From NCBI GenBank assembly GCA_037576215.1, contig JBANDB010000002.1, forward strand, positions 1,302,001-1,366,000: 64,000 bases of DNA, written 5' to 3'. This document shows positions 19,978-30,053 of the stretch, in pieces (the first letter of the stretch is position 1; the number at the start of each line of letters is the position of its first letter). The translations under genes were made by a program, and so were the position numbers. Under the pieces are notes generated by a model. It saw only the letters and a list, made by a program, of their open reading frames with translations, had not been told where the DNA came from and made no database searches. The stretch comes from Armillaria gallica (taxonomy: Eukaryota > Basidiomycota > Agaricomycetes > Agaricales > Physalacriaceae).

Positions 19978-20710
19978 ATCTATCTCTTCCTGCTGCACAT
20001 ATTTTTCTGCTATAGGAGGGCCAGTCAAATTTCAGTTTGCATCAGAGTCTGTTAGGTGTTAAATATATGATACATTCACTGAGTACAAGAGATGGTGGTA
20101 TGAGCATAGCAGAGTGGCAAGCATGTGGTCATTGGCGGCTCAAAATGACATGTCTGACATTGGACATAAAGATGACCAACTCTTGAACAACCTCTGACAT
20201 TCTGTACTGAGAACTTGAGCCATTCTCAGTCACTACAGTGCACACTCATTCCTCTTGAGTCCTGCCAGTCCTCACACTCTCAACTTCTGTTCAAGCTAGA
20301 GACAACTCATATGGCAGTTGTTGACTACAAGGGTAAATTTTGACAGCATGAAGGACTGCAATTATGGCTGGCTTGAGAACACATGAGACAATAAACCTTA
20401 CTTTGTCATCTACCTCCATGCTGTACTGAGTGTCTACTACCAGCATAACTATTGTTATGCACTATCACATTCAATGATGACTCTTAACCATGATCTGACT
20501 AGAATGGCAGGAGGACCACAGTGACCAACTTTTCATCCTGTTCATAGTGTGGATCTATGAAGAGTATGCTGGCTCTATCACGTTCAGCCTTCTCCAAGTC
20601 AGACCAGGAAAGTGCATTCGGAAAGAGGTTGATGGACTTGGAGGAAGTAGCAAGTACAGTACAAATTGTTTAGTGAGTCATCTAATGTACTACCTGAATT
20701 TGGATTCTGT

Positions 20711-20804
20711 CAGATATGGCGTAATGGCTAACATTGCCACCTCTCATCCCCATAATGCCAGGAGTGATCTATGTGGCAGCTCAGGGTTTGATTCGCCATA
20801 TCTG
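20711..20804 (+). repeat. tRNA-like module, type S6, with a 10-bp closing stem
   Basis: The ends cagatatggc and gccatatctg are perfect inverted repeats. Between them are an A-box-like segment (tggctaacattg) and a B-box-like segment (gggtttgattcgcc). At 94 bp it is longer than a plain tRNA, and the T-stem is damaged, so it is read as a tRNA-derived repeat rather than a working gene. Confidence 0.5.
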
Positions 20805-21274
20805 AATGTTTGCTGTGGTCCTGTTCTTTTGAATCAATTTGCATGCATATCACACAAGTCACGAGTGATGAATACTAAGGATAGACCATAGCACATGAAA
20901 CTTCCCCAAGTGACAGGAGGATAAGCTACTGTTTTTCACCGACTTCTCTCCAAGGCCAGTGTTTTGATCAATAATTGACTGTTATTTATCCTACTAAGTG
21001 CAGGTCTTGGAACAATAATGGTGCACTCTCTTCTCTTCAGCATCAAAAAACAGCATTTAATGTACAACCTATAGTTCCTAGCCTTGGTGATCTTGCTTTG
21101 ATATCTACTGGTACTATGTTGATATCATACCCAACAGTTAAATAGTCCATGATCTTATTAACATTCTCTGATGCTGATATCAACCTGAAGCATATATATA
21201 CTTATGGGAAAACTGAATAAGTTTTGCTCATTCCCTCCAAAGGTATAGTATATCAGACTGACTTCACTATAGTT

Positions 21275-21330
21275 CAGATATGTGTACTGGTTATCAAGAT
21301 TGGCACCTGGGGTTCAAATCCTCGTGTCTG
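21275..21330 (+). repeat. tRNA-like module, type S7
   Basis: A perfect B-box (GGTTCAAATCC) sits between cagatatg and cgtgtctg, which pair except at two positions. Confidence 0.45.
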
Positions 21331-21560
21331 AAATGTGGAAGCAGTATAACTTTCTCTCTCTTTGAAATATTGCTCAATTCTAAAGCCTTTCCCTTGTGTT
21401 TGCAATATAGATTTCAGAATCTGAACTCACAATAGGCAGCCTGCATAGAGAGGCTATCTGTTTCTGTTCTTGGGCTCCTTCTACTTATTTGTTTATAGAT
21501 CGAGTCCCCATCCTTGTCCAGTGAACTTTGTTTAATGTAAAGCCAATTGGTTACAGGTGT

Positions 21561-22959
21561 CATTGATCAAGCCTTCCAATACCATCCCTCTAAATATCAG
21601 TATCTTCCTCCATATCCTGCAAACATCTGCATGTTCCCTATTCTACTTGCAAGAGAGAGACATTATGCTTGGGATCTTCGGTGTATGAAAGATCTGCTAG
21701 GCATTTGTCCTATCCTCATATGTAAAACAAAATTAGATTGCTAAGAGAATAAACACATGATTAGGAGGAGAAAAGTTGGTGAAGATGGGTTTGATGGTGG
21801 CCAGCAGTATCAGTGTGGCATGTGGCAAACAGGTAGCTTGACATCTCCAATTGAGCAGCAGTTGTGAGCAAGCCAGAAGCTTGAAGGCTAGGACTGGGTC
21901 TACGGATTATAGATGAGCAAATGGGAACAGGACTGGACACTTGAGCCTACAGATGCAAGAAATACAACATGACTAAGGTCAGACAGTGCAGAACAATAGC
22001 ATGATTGACTCACTTAGCTAGAACCATGTGTTTCCAAACAGTGCATCTAAAGTCAGCTGCAACACAATCCCACTCAACCAGTGAGGTACATCCTTTGAAC
22101 ACAGGAGTATTGTAGATTTTCAGTGAATCCAGCATTGTTTCCAATATCACGATGAAGATATACGGCAGTATCAATTGAACACTATGGTTGAAGTTGATAC
22201 TATATATGGAGTCCAAATATATTAGATAAACATGAGGACCTAGAGTATGTAGGTGCTATAGTCAGACAATTTGAGTGACAAAAAAGGCGATACACTCACC
22301 TGCTGAATCAAAGAATACTCGATGGCAATCCTCAATGATGTGAATCCTGCCTGTCCAATACCTCCAGAAGTAAAATCAGAGAGTCCCACAAAATGTGGTG
22401 ATGTCTTGATGCGACACTGGTAAAATGTTGTGGTTAGAAGAAAAGATGCCCGAATTGTTCCCACAATATTGGTTCTTCATCTGATACCACTGCTATAGGT
22501 CGCTTGCTGAGTCCACAAGTAATTAGCATCATCCCAAAAATGACAGATGGACCTTTGAGCATCTGTTTCTTTTTGCAAGAGCCACTTTCCAGTTCCATCC
22601 TCACAGCAAGATCAAATCCTGTATATCATAGTGATTCCTTGACATGATGCTGGTAAGACCAGTCATAGTGAAAGGAAAGACTGGATGATACTAGACCTTC
22701 ATCCAATACTACTGAGACCTCTGTCACTCACCACTTTCCAGCTTCATCCTCATGAACCACCAGTCACTGTAAACAAGAATCCTTGATGTGCCATGTCTCA
22801 TAAGCTTTGAAGATTGCTCCTGACATCTGTTGACCACTGCCTAACATTGTCATCCATGAGTGTCTTCCCTGCAGCATGTGAAAGTCCACACACATATGGA
22901 CGATGTATGTCTTTGCCATACACTCATTGTAAAAATACTCAATCCCACATACCTGAACG
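21561..22959. other. No gene recognised
   Basis: Only short, unconserved ORFs occur. It is probably decayed repeat DNA joining two R copies. Confidence 0.5.
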
Positions 22960-25103
22960 ATGAATGCAATCCACTCACCACTCCTTTCACACCAAGCTGA
23001 AGCCATGTTATTTTGCAGAGATTTGCAAGAAGTAGGACTGCCCAGGGTGTTTGGAGGGATTGTGTTCATGGCTAATTTGGAAGAGGTTGGGCTAGCAGAT
23101 CCTCGGGAGCAACAGCTGTGTCAAGTGAAGATTGTACTGGCAGAAGTACCCCAAGCACTGGCTAGAGAACAAGCCTACCTTGTCATCCATCTCTACATTA
23201 TACTGAGCATCTACCACCAGTGTACATTGACACCCTCACTCCCATCAATAACGAGGGGTATGTGTTTGGCTTTCTTCAAGTCAGACTGGGAGAAAAATCA
23301 ACATGTTCACTTTCAGGACAGAGTGTCATTTCATTTCATCTGTTTACAGCTTTGTGCATACCAGGAGGGCTCTAAATCATTCAGATATGACAGAATAGAA
23401 GATGTTACTCCATGGGGTTTGATTCCAATTCAATTCCCCAATTCTGGATCAGTGAAGAGATTTGTTATTTTTTGTACTTGCTGTTGAATTTCATTTTTCT
23501 ACAATGAGTTCTCTGGGACACTATTGCATTTCACAAAATTCTTGGTATTCCTGAACCTAAAATTCCATGGCCCATTCTTTATAAACATAATTCTAGTGTG
23601 CATATAGTAGGAAGTGCCATATGGAAGTTGACATTGGGGAGAGAAATTGGCACTTTTGGGATGTGGTGCTGTTGGGGAATTGCATTGCTTCTTGTTGAAT
23701 GCACAAGGAGGTCTCTAAATCATCCAGATACAGTTTAACAGATCATGTCACTGCTTTGTGGGGTTCAATTCACTAATTCTGGATAGGTAAAGCCAGATGA
23801 GTCCATCCATAGCTGTTTTTTAGCACTTGCTGCAGAACTTCACTTCTCCATCTATTGTCACTAGGGCAAAAATCCAGGTTTTTGATTCCACCAACATGAT
23901 CCCTGACAGACTTTCAATCTACCTGCATCAATTTTGACTACTAGCATCAGTTAGATTGTGTTACCTCCCTACTGCAAATTAACTATCCATCACAGAGAGT
24001 AGAACACAAGTTGGGCAGCAATAACCAACTCCTAGTAAATCATGCTAACTGCAAAAGCCATTGTGAGCAGGAGTCTAGTCTAACAAGCAGCGTATGGCTT
24101 CTTGGAGAGACTTTGGCATGATCAGAGATGGATTTGTATATGAACTATCACAGAATTTATGAAATCCTTCTGCAACACTAGTATAAATAATTCAAGTCCT
24201 TTAGTACACAAACTACACTTAACTTCTTTTGGATTGGAGAATTGCACTTCACATACCTGCAAGGTCTTGTAGATAAATTACATCAATGGCAAGGATTTTT
24301 GCCTCATCCCTGTAGAGTTGAATGTCATGGATAACTTGAGCAAATACCTAGAAGTCATGTTCACTCCTACATGAGCATAGTTGGCATGGTAGGCAGAATT
24401 CAAGTCTGACTGCAAGGATCTTGTTGTTCACCTCCACTGTGCTCAGTGTCTACCACCAATGCCTACCATCCTACATGCAATGTTGTCACCCAACCATGGC
24501 CTATCATAATTCCGCTGGATACAAATGCACTGCGATGATTATCTGCCTCAGCCCCTTGCCACAGCATATCATATTGCTCAGTGAACTCTGGGAAATATTC
24601 CTCATCACATCAGAGATATGTATGTTCCATGATGGTACCTACATCATGAACAATGGTTTAACAGCAGCTATTTGTGGCGAGATTCTAATCCCTATGTCTA
24701 CATAAGTAGTAACTAAGAAGGAAATTTTCCTTGTACTTGCCATTGGGTATAGTCTGGTATTATGTATATGTTGCTCTTCTTGCCTGGAAGAGTCCACACT
24801 GTGTTTGCTATCTTCAAGGCTACAGCTACATCCAATTCCATTCATTGAATTTTGAAAGTTTTCAATCCATGTCCACCATGAAAAATATCAATTGGTTACA
24901 TGTCCAGATAACCACTTATATGCATTATAACAGCCTGCAAAGAGTAGGGAATGTGACAATGCATTGTATGTGCATGTAATCACCCCACTCAGAGTATAAG
25001 ATGCTGGCAGCCCTTTGTAATGTTGATGTATCAGATACAGCCCTTATAACTTGATCCAATATGAGTGGACACTTAAAACAGCTTATAATCTATGTAGACT
25101 CAC
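22960..25103. repeat. R-family repeat, copy R3
   Basis: Similar to 12290-13500 and, towards its right end, to 19200-19700 and 47880-48300. Contains S2 (about 23390-23452) and S1 (about 23731-23790) tRNA-like modules and the minus-strand DSSRQEEQ remnant near 24780. Shorter than R1, with internal deletions. Confidence 0.55.
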
Positions 25104-25106
25104 TGG

Positions 25107-25371
25107 CACTGCATGGTGGTCCCAATAATTGAGCCTTAAATATTGAATCTGAACAATATTTATTTTCAGTCACTTTTGTACTTAATATATTGAAGAAATA
25201 CATAAAATATTTTTTCAATATTTGAGATTTTATGCAGTTTTGAGGCAATTTTCATAAATATAGAAAAGATATAAACAATTTCTTTTGCCTATTTTAGGCT
25301 CAAATATGATAAAAATAAATATCTTTCAAATTCAATATTTAAGCCTTGTTTATTGAAGCCATCATGCAGTG
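25107..25371. mobile_element. AT-rich MITE, CACTA-like
   Basis: 265 bp with imperfect terminal inverted repeats of about 60 bp, starting CACTGCATGGTGG and ending with the complement of CACTGCATGATGG. The inner repeat includes cttaaatattgaat. Flanked by 3-bp repeats tgg (25104-25106 and 25372-25374). The CACT start with a 3-bp duplication suggests the CACTA superfamily. No coding capacity. Confidence 0.65.
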
Positions 25372-25374
25372 TGG

Positions 25375-27120
25375 TATTTGCTAGACTACAGTCACAATAA
25401 ATGCTAGCTTGATGTCTGGAACCTCCAAGTCTTTTCATGGCACCTCTGTAACCTGAGCATTGAATAAGGATCTCAGAGTCTAATTGAATATAATATAGTT
25501 TAAAAAGAGCAATGTAAAATGATTCTAGCAGAAAATCTGTTCAGATTGAGTAAATAGTGAAACAGACTACAAGAGGGAACTAAATACGACTGCTGCTGGC
25601 TGGTTATATATTATGTGACACAGTGATGATGTCACAGACATGACATGCATCCTTTTCCACTTCTTTCTCTTGTACTTCCACCATGCTCAATGCTGCTCAT
25701 GCAAAACCTTGCCAGTGATGGAGAAATTACTCTGTGGTGCTTTATTTCCCCTCATGCCATCATTATGCTTAGGCAGCATCCCGTTTAGCTGTGAAGGTCA
25801 ACAACAATGGGTCAATGACATTGATGCTTAATCTGGAGATGTGGTGCATGTCAAAGAAGGTAAATTAACCTGTGAAGGCAAAGAAAACTGATACTCAGCT
25901 TACTGGCCACTAGGGTGAATGAGGAAGATGATGATGGCAGGGACAACAATTCATATAGATGGTTGTCGGTAGGGTTCATTGTTGTGGCAGCATTAGCAAG
26001 GCCTATAGTGATGCTGGCAAGTCCAATGAAGATGTCATGGCTCAGTTTCTCATAGCATATATGCAGGTTCTAGAATGTATGGGGTATGTCAGGTCTGTGT
26101 TGTCTTACTTCCCAATACTGCTTCTTACCTCGACATCTCATATCCTACAACTCTCACAATCACCGATCTCAGTGACTTACCACATGCCACCATGTCTCTT
26201 CCCACCACCAACATTATTGATTCATTGTCTCTCCTTTGGCTTGCAACCACCAAACTGCCAATGTCAAGGAGAACCTTTACCTCTGCCGCAGTGGCCTCTG
26301 GTACCCAATGGAAGTTAGACTGGCCATTGCCGCCCTCCTTTGACATCATCAATGTGGGCATTTTGTTTCGCTCCCTGTTTACCTCGACTCAGTCAACTGT
26401 ATGGGGTGCCCTTTGTCGCACTCAATGCTCATCCACACCTCCTGCTTCCCATTTATCTCATCTTCTGTGTTACTCTTGATCTGGGATGTTTTTCTTGTAT
26501 GCTGTATTTTAGTACTGTAATTACTCTCATATGACTTTTATAATATAATCCAAGTTATTCACATCGGACAATTGAGCTGGTTTTTAAGGCTAGGAGGCCT
26601 GTGTTTTCTCAGATATGTGGTGCTGTATTATAATTGCCTGCAAGGAGTTTAGAAGGGCCAAAATTAGATGCAATACCTTCCAGTCCTGGTGTAAGATACA
26701 AAGTATTACATTCGATTGCTGCCCTTATAAGGCCATTGCACCATCCTTACAGCAGGCTTATCATAACATTGAGTTATGTTATAAAGGAGTACATGCACTG
26801 AAATGCACTCAGATGCTTGTACTTGATTTACATAGGATTACAGTGATGAAAAGCACCTGGTACATGCTTTTGATGTTTATATAGACATGGTAACTACCAC
26901 ACATTTTTCATGGTGTCATTGTCTGTTCAGTGCTGAGTCGACTGATATTTTCTGCACAGCCCTTGCTGAATGCTACTGTGATGGAGGAGCTGGTAGTCCA
27001 TCTAACTCCAGATCCAAATTCTATAAAGGAAACAGTGTGGAGAGTACAAGCCCAGTCATACGGACTCTCAATTAATTACTGATACAGACAAATTTCTTTG
27101 ATTTCACAGCAACATATTGT
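25375..27120. other. No gene recognised
   Basis: The longest frame, 26075-26479 (134 codons, plus strand), is low in complexity and is matched by an open minus-strand frame, so it is not called. Nothing else identifiable. Confidence 0.5.
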
Positions 27121-27128
27121 TGTAAAAC

Positions 27129-27494
27129 CAAGGGGGCACCGGAATGTCGGCCCGGCACATCCAGTAGGGTGGTTGGTTGCCCCTGGAGGGGCTGAAAAAA
27201 ATTTTAGAACACAGACTTTTGGGTTCTCTTAGGGCTCAAAAATAACATTTGTATATGTATTAGTACAATTACTTCCATACAAGCAGCATTCCTAATGGCT
27301 ATCCTGAAAGATCACCAAGAAACTAACATCTGAGGCAGGTATGCTGCAAGAAGCCGGAGATTCAGCCACATGATGTCATGCAACTGACCTATATATAGGT
27401 ATAATAGAGTCACATGAGTGGTTGGTTGCTCCTTGCCGGCCTGAAATAAATTTTTGGACCTTATGTGCAAAAATTTATTTGGCGTGCCCCCTTG
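27129..27494. mobile_element. hAT-type MITE
   Basis: 366 bp with 11-bp terminal inverted repeats CAAGGGGGCAC and a partly paired subterminal region (ggttggttgc words at both ends). Flanked by 8-bp repeats tgtaaaac (27121-27128) and cgtaaaac (27495-27502), differing at one CpG/TpG position. The 8-bp duplication and CA(A)GGGG start are typical of hAT. Confidence 0.75.
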
Positions 27495-27502
27495 CGTAAA
27501 AC

Positions 27503-27874
27503 AGGGGATCAGTTCATTCCCAGTATAGATGTGCGCGGTGTCAAGCCAATAGTATTGCACTTGGCTGGGCTCTGCAAACGCATGCAGATGTACACTACTG
27601 TACCTACTTTTATACTAAAAGACTGTTTACTAAAATCTTCCACGCTTTTCCCACATCTTCTTCCTTAATAAGCAAGATCGGCATGATGCCGGATTGCCAT
27701 ATTCCAACATATATCTTATTTTATTCCTACAGCTTGATCCTCGCCGTGCACGTCTCTTTACACTCGCTCGCCACCGAGTTTCTTTGGTCCTTCTCAATCC
27801 TCGATCCACTGTTTAATATACAACTCCGTCATCGTCACAGTACGCTGACCATTTGGGATAATACAATGTACTAG
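27503..27874. other. No gene recognised; left junction of the GMC fragment
   Basis: No coding frame is supported. The last bases (tgtactag, ending 27874) look like an intron 3' end joined to the first surviving exon of the truncated GMC gene. Confidence 0.45.
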
Positions 27875-28465
27875 TGGCACGATTCCGGCTACCGGGGACT
27901 ACATGTCAGTGACGATGGTCGTGGTTTGTCCACTTTCTCGTATGTGATCTCTTCCTTTCTCTATATTTTGGCTGACTCCTTATCGTGAAGGCGGAAGTGT
28001 AACTACCAACAGCACCAATCCCCTTACGCCACCGCTCATCAATCCCAACTTTTTATCGGAAGCCCGGGATATGACGATCATGCAGTACGCTATCCAGAAG
28101 GCCTTGGAATTCGTCACAGCACCTGTATGGAAGGATTATGTCCTCGCGCTGGCGACGAATATCACGGATCTGGAAGGAACCATTCGGAATGAGACGGGCA
28201 CGACAAACCATCCGGTTAGTACCGCAAGTATGTCGCCGTTCAATGCAACTTGGGGAGTTGTCGATCCGAATTTGAAGCTCAAGCAGGCGTGGGCGTGAGG
28301 ATCGTGGATGCGTCCGTTTTGGTGGGTATTTTCGCTTTGTTTTGGTGATGATTCTGAGTTGCTGATTTGCGACTTGTAGCCATTTATACCTGCGGGGCCC
28401 AAGCGGCAGTGTATGGGTTTGCGGAGCGGGCGGCGGATTTAATAAAGGGAGAGCATACTGGTTGA
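27875..28465 (+). pseudogene. GMC oxidoreductase, 3' fragment (last three exons)
   Basis: Exons at 27875-27939, 27991-28321 and 28380-28465, with introns at positions matching the last two introns of the full gene at 30054-32281. The reading gives PPLINPNFLSEARDM, APVWKDYVLALATNITDLEG, NHPVSTASMS (with the catalytic-region His) and FAERAADLIKG, the C-terminal domain of aryl-alcohol-oxidase-like GMC enzymes. Two small deletions break it: one base near 28288, and four bases near 28399 that remove the His of the second PAGH motif. Everything 5' of the third-last exon is missing. It is a dead tandem paralogue of the downstream gene. Confidence 0.88.
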
Positions 28466-29012
28466 CTATATTAAGAGCCTTCATTTCCTATAATATAAGG
28501 TTGCAGACGTACATACTTGTCTTAGCAACACTAATGAGACACTAATAATATTAGAATATCCAAGAGCCCTCTTCGGCTGTCCAATTAGCGTGGAAGAAAC
28601 GGGATTTGCAAGGTTTTCGTCTAGTACATCGAACCGAGGAGGGTGACAAATTCGAAGGCCACGTGCCCAACCGACGGCAATCGTGAACCGTTGCCGTCTT
28701 GTTTTTCCACTATCGTGTTCAGTCTCAAGTCGCCCCTTGGAAGGTTATCCTCCTGTATTATCATTCAATGCCCCTTCGTGCTCCTCTTATTCCCAGGACG
28801 ACTCGTCGCCTTAGTGCTGTACCAGGCTCCTCATAAGGAATCGATGTATTCACATTCTAGCTAGAGTACCGGCGAACACAAAATGCAAGAACGGCGAAGT
28901 AGCAGACGAGCTGGAGAGCGACTTGCCAGGGTCTAGGGAACTTTTGTCGCCTTTGTCCCATTCTCAATCTTGCCAAAAAAACCACCTACCGTGATTGCTC
29001 AGCCTCCCTCCC
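28466..29012. other. Intergenic
   Basis: No supported gene; short ORFs on either strand only. Confidence 0.4.
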
Positions 29013-29216
29013 ATGTCAGCCGGCACATTCAGAGGACTTCTCGACTATTTTTTCAGAGTTCCACGCCGTGCCCCAAGCGTACCTACCAGCGGCCAGACTC
29101 TGTCGTTGTTGTACCGGTTTTTTGGGGGCTATTATGCACTCAGCAAGAACCTGCTATATAGTGCTTTGGGTCTGTTTCTAGCAATGGGACTTGCATATAT
29201 TTGCCAAACACCTTAG
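29013..29216 (+). CDS. Hypothetical small protein with one hydrophobic segment
   Basis: ATG 29013 opens a 67-codon frame to TAG 29214-29216. The N-terminus is basic and aromatic (MSAGTFRGLLDYFFRVPRR), and the last third holds a hydrophobic stretch of about 20 residues (LLYSALGLFLAMGLAYIC). No family is recognised. It lies in the region between the two GMC units, where CpG content is normal, so it may be a real small gene or a first exon. No other support was found. Confidence 0.2.
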   Translation: MSAGTFRGLLDYFFRVPRRAPSVPTSGQTLSLLYRFFGGYYALSKNLLYSALGLFLAMGLAYICQTP

Positions 29217-30053
29217 AATGACTAGGGTCGTGGACCTATGTCACAGCGGAGGTGAGTGTTTAATCCTTCGTGCACGGTCCTTGAGCTCAGGAACTAGTCA
29301 TTCATTTCTTCACTAGTCTAATATTATATGCTCTTCTTTAAGGAGTTAAGCCTCCAGCCAACGTCCGTGCAGCATGTATGCATAGAAGCGAGCCCCTAAA
29401 GTACATCCTTATGCCAAGTACGTCGGCCGTTTAAGCCTCCTATAGCTGCTGACCATACCATCAGTGACGCACTGTTAACTGAATTCCAGGAACCCGAGGA
29501 GCGGGGACTGTGTCTGTAACAGGTACGCCCGCCTCTCTGAATAGCTTTAAATACATTGTTAACGATCGCTTTGTCAAGACCATCATTACAGGGAGGACGC
29601 TAAATTCCGATACCACAAGTCCTCCAAAGTTGCATCAGGATCGTACAAGTTGGACGTGTATCTGTGTGTATTTGGGACTTAGAAGAACACACAAGCTGCG
29701 AGTCTGGGCGACTATGAGGGTGACGGGTGTTTTCCTTCTCCTTGCCAGAATAGCACAGGCGCCTATTCCAAAAGGCATAATCACCCGACGTCGAAGGACT
29801 ACCATAATCTCCATCGGGAACCATGGCATCCTAGTTACCTCGTCGAGCTGTCTGGCGCGCTCGTCTGTCGTTCTTTATGTTACGTGGCACACGGTCGAAA
29901 TTCACCGAGATATCCACACAAATCCCGGTTTCATCTTCGAATCGTGCCTTGATTATGGCATGTATCGACCGGCACTTATTCACTATCGGCGCAAACATAA
30001 CATTAATGAAGCACTTATAAACAGCGCATAGCTGCTCGTTCCCCGAACACACC
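29217..30053. other. Upstream region of the GMC gene
   Basis: A plus-strand frame at 29510-30031 is open but starts at GTG, has no recognisable domain, and overlaps open minus-strand frames. It is treated as chance. The last 40 bases hold the TATA box listed separately. Confidence 0.45.
30015..30021 (+). promoter_or_regulatory. Probable TATA box of the GMC gene
   Basis: TTATAAA lies 39 bp before ATG 30054, a usual distance for a compact fungal promoter with a short leader. Confidence 0.5.

Larger units (their letters stand above)
17648..20230. repeat. R-family repeat, copy R1, right part
   Basis: Matches 45577-48850 in the same order, apart from insertions in each copy (a MITE here at 18550; a 1.07-kb insertion there at 45774). 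It contains an S1 module on the minus strand (18020-18079), an S5 module (19909-19977) and a conserved minus-strand frame (19303-19854). Confidence 0.65.
20360..21560. repeat. R-family related stretch, copy R2
   Basis: The left part resembles 12320-12520 and 38870-39060. It contains two tRNA-like modules (20711-20804 and 21275-21330). No gene is recognised. Confidence 0.45.

Noticed and set aside
20711..20804. Functional tRNA gene
   Set aside because: Closing stem is good but the T-stem is damaged and the spacing between boxes does not fold into a cloverleaf; the module belongs to a repeat family.
26075..26479. 134-codon plus-strand frame
   Set aside because: Ser/Thr/Leu-rich, overlapping open frame on the minus strand, no conserved motif.
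29510..30031. 173-codon open frame just upstream of the GMC gene
   Set aside because: Starts at GTG, no domain, mixed composition, and both minus-strand frames in the same place are also open; it lies in the promoter region of a well-supported gene.
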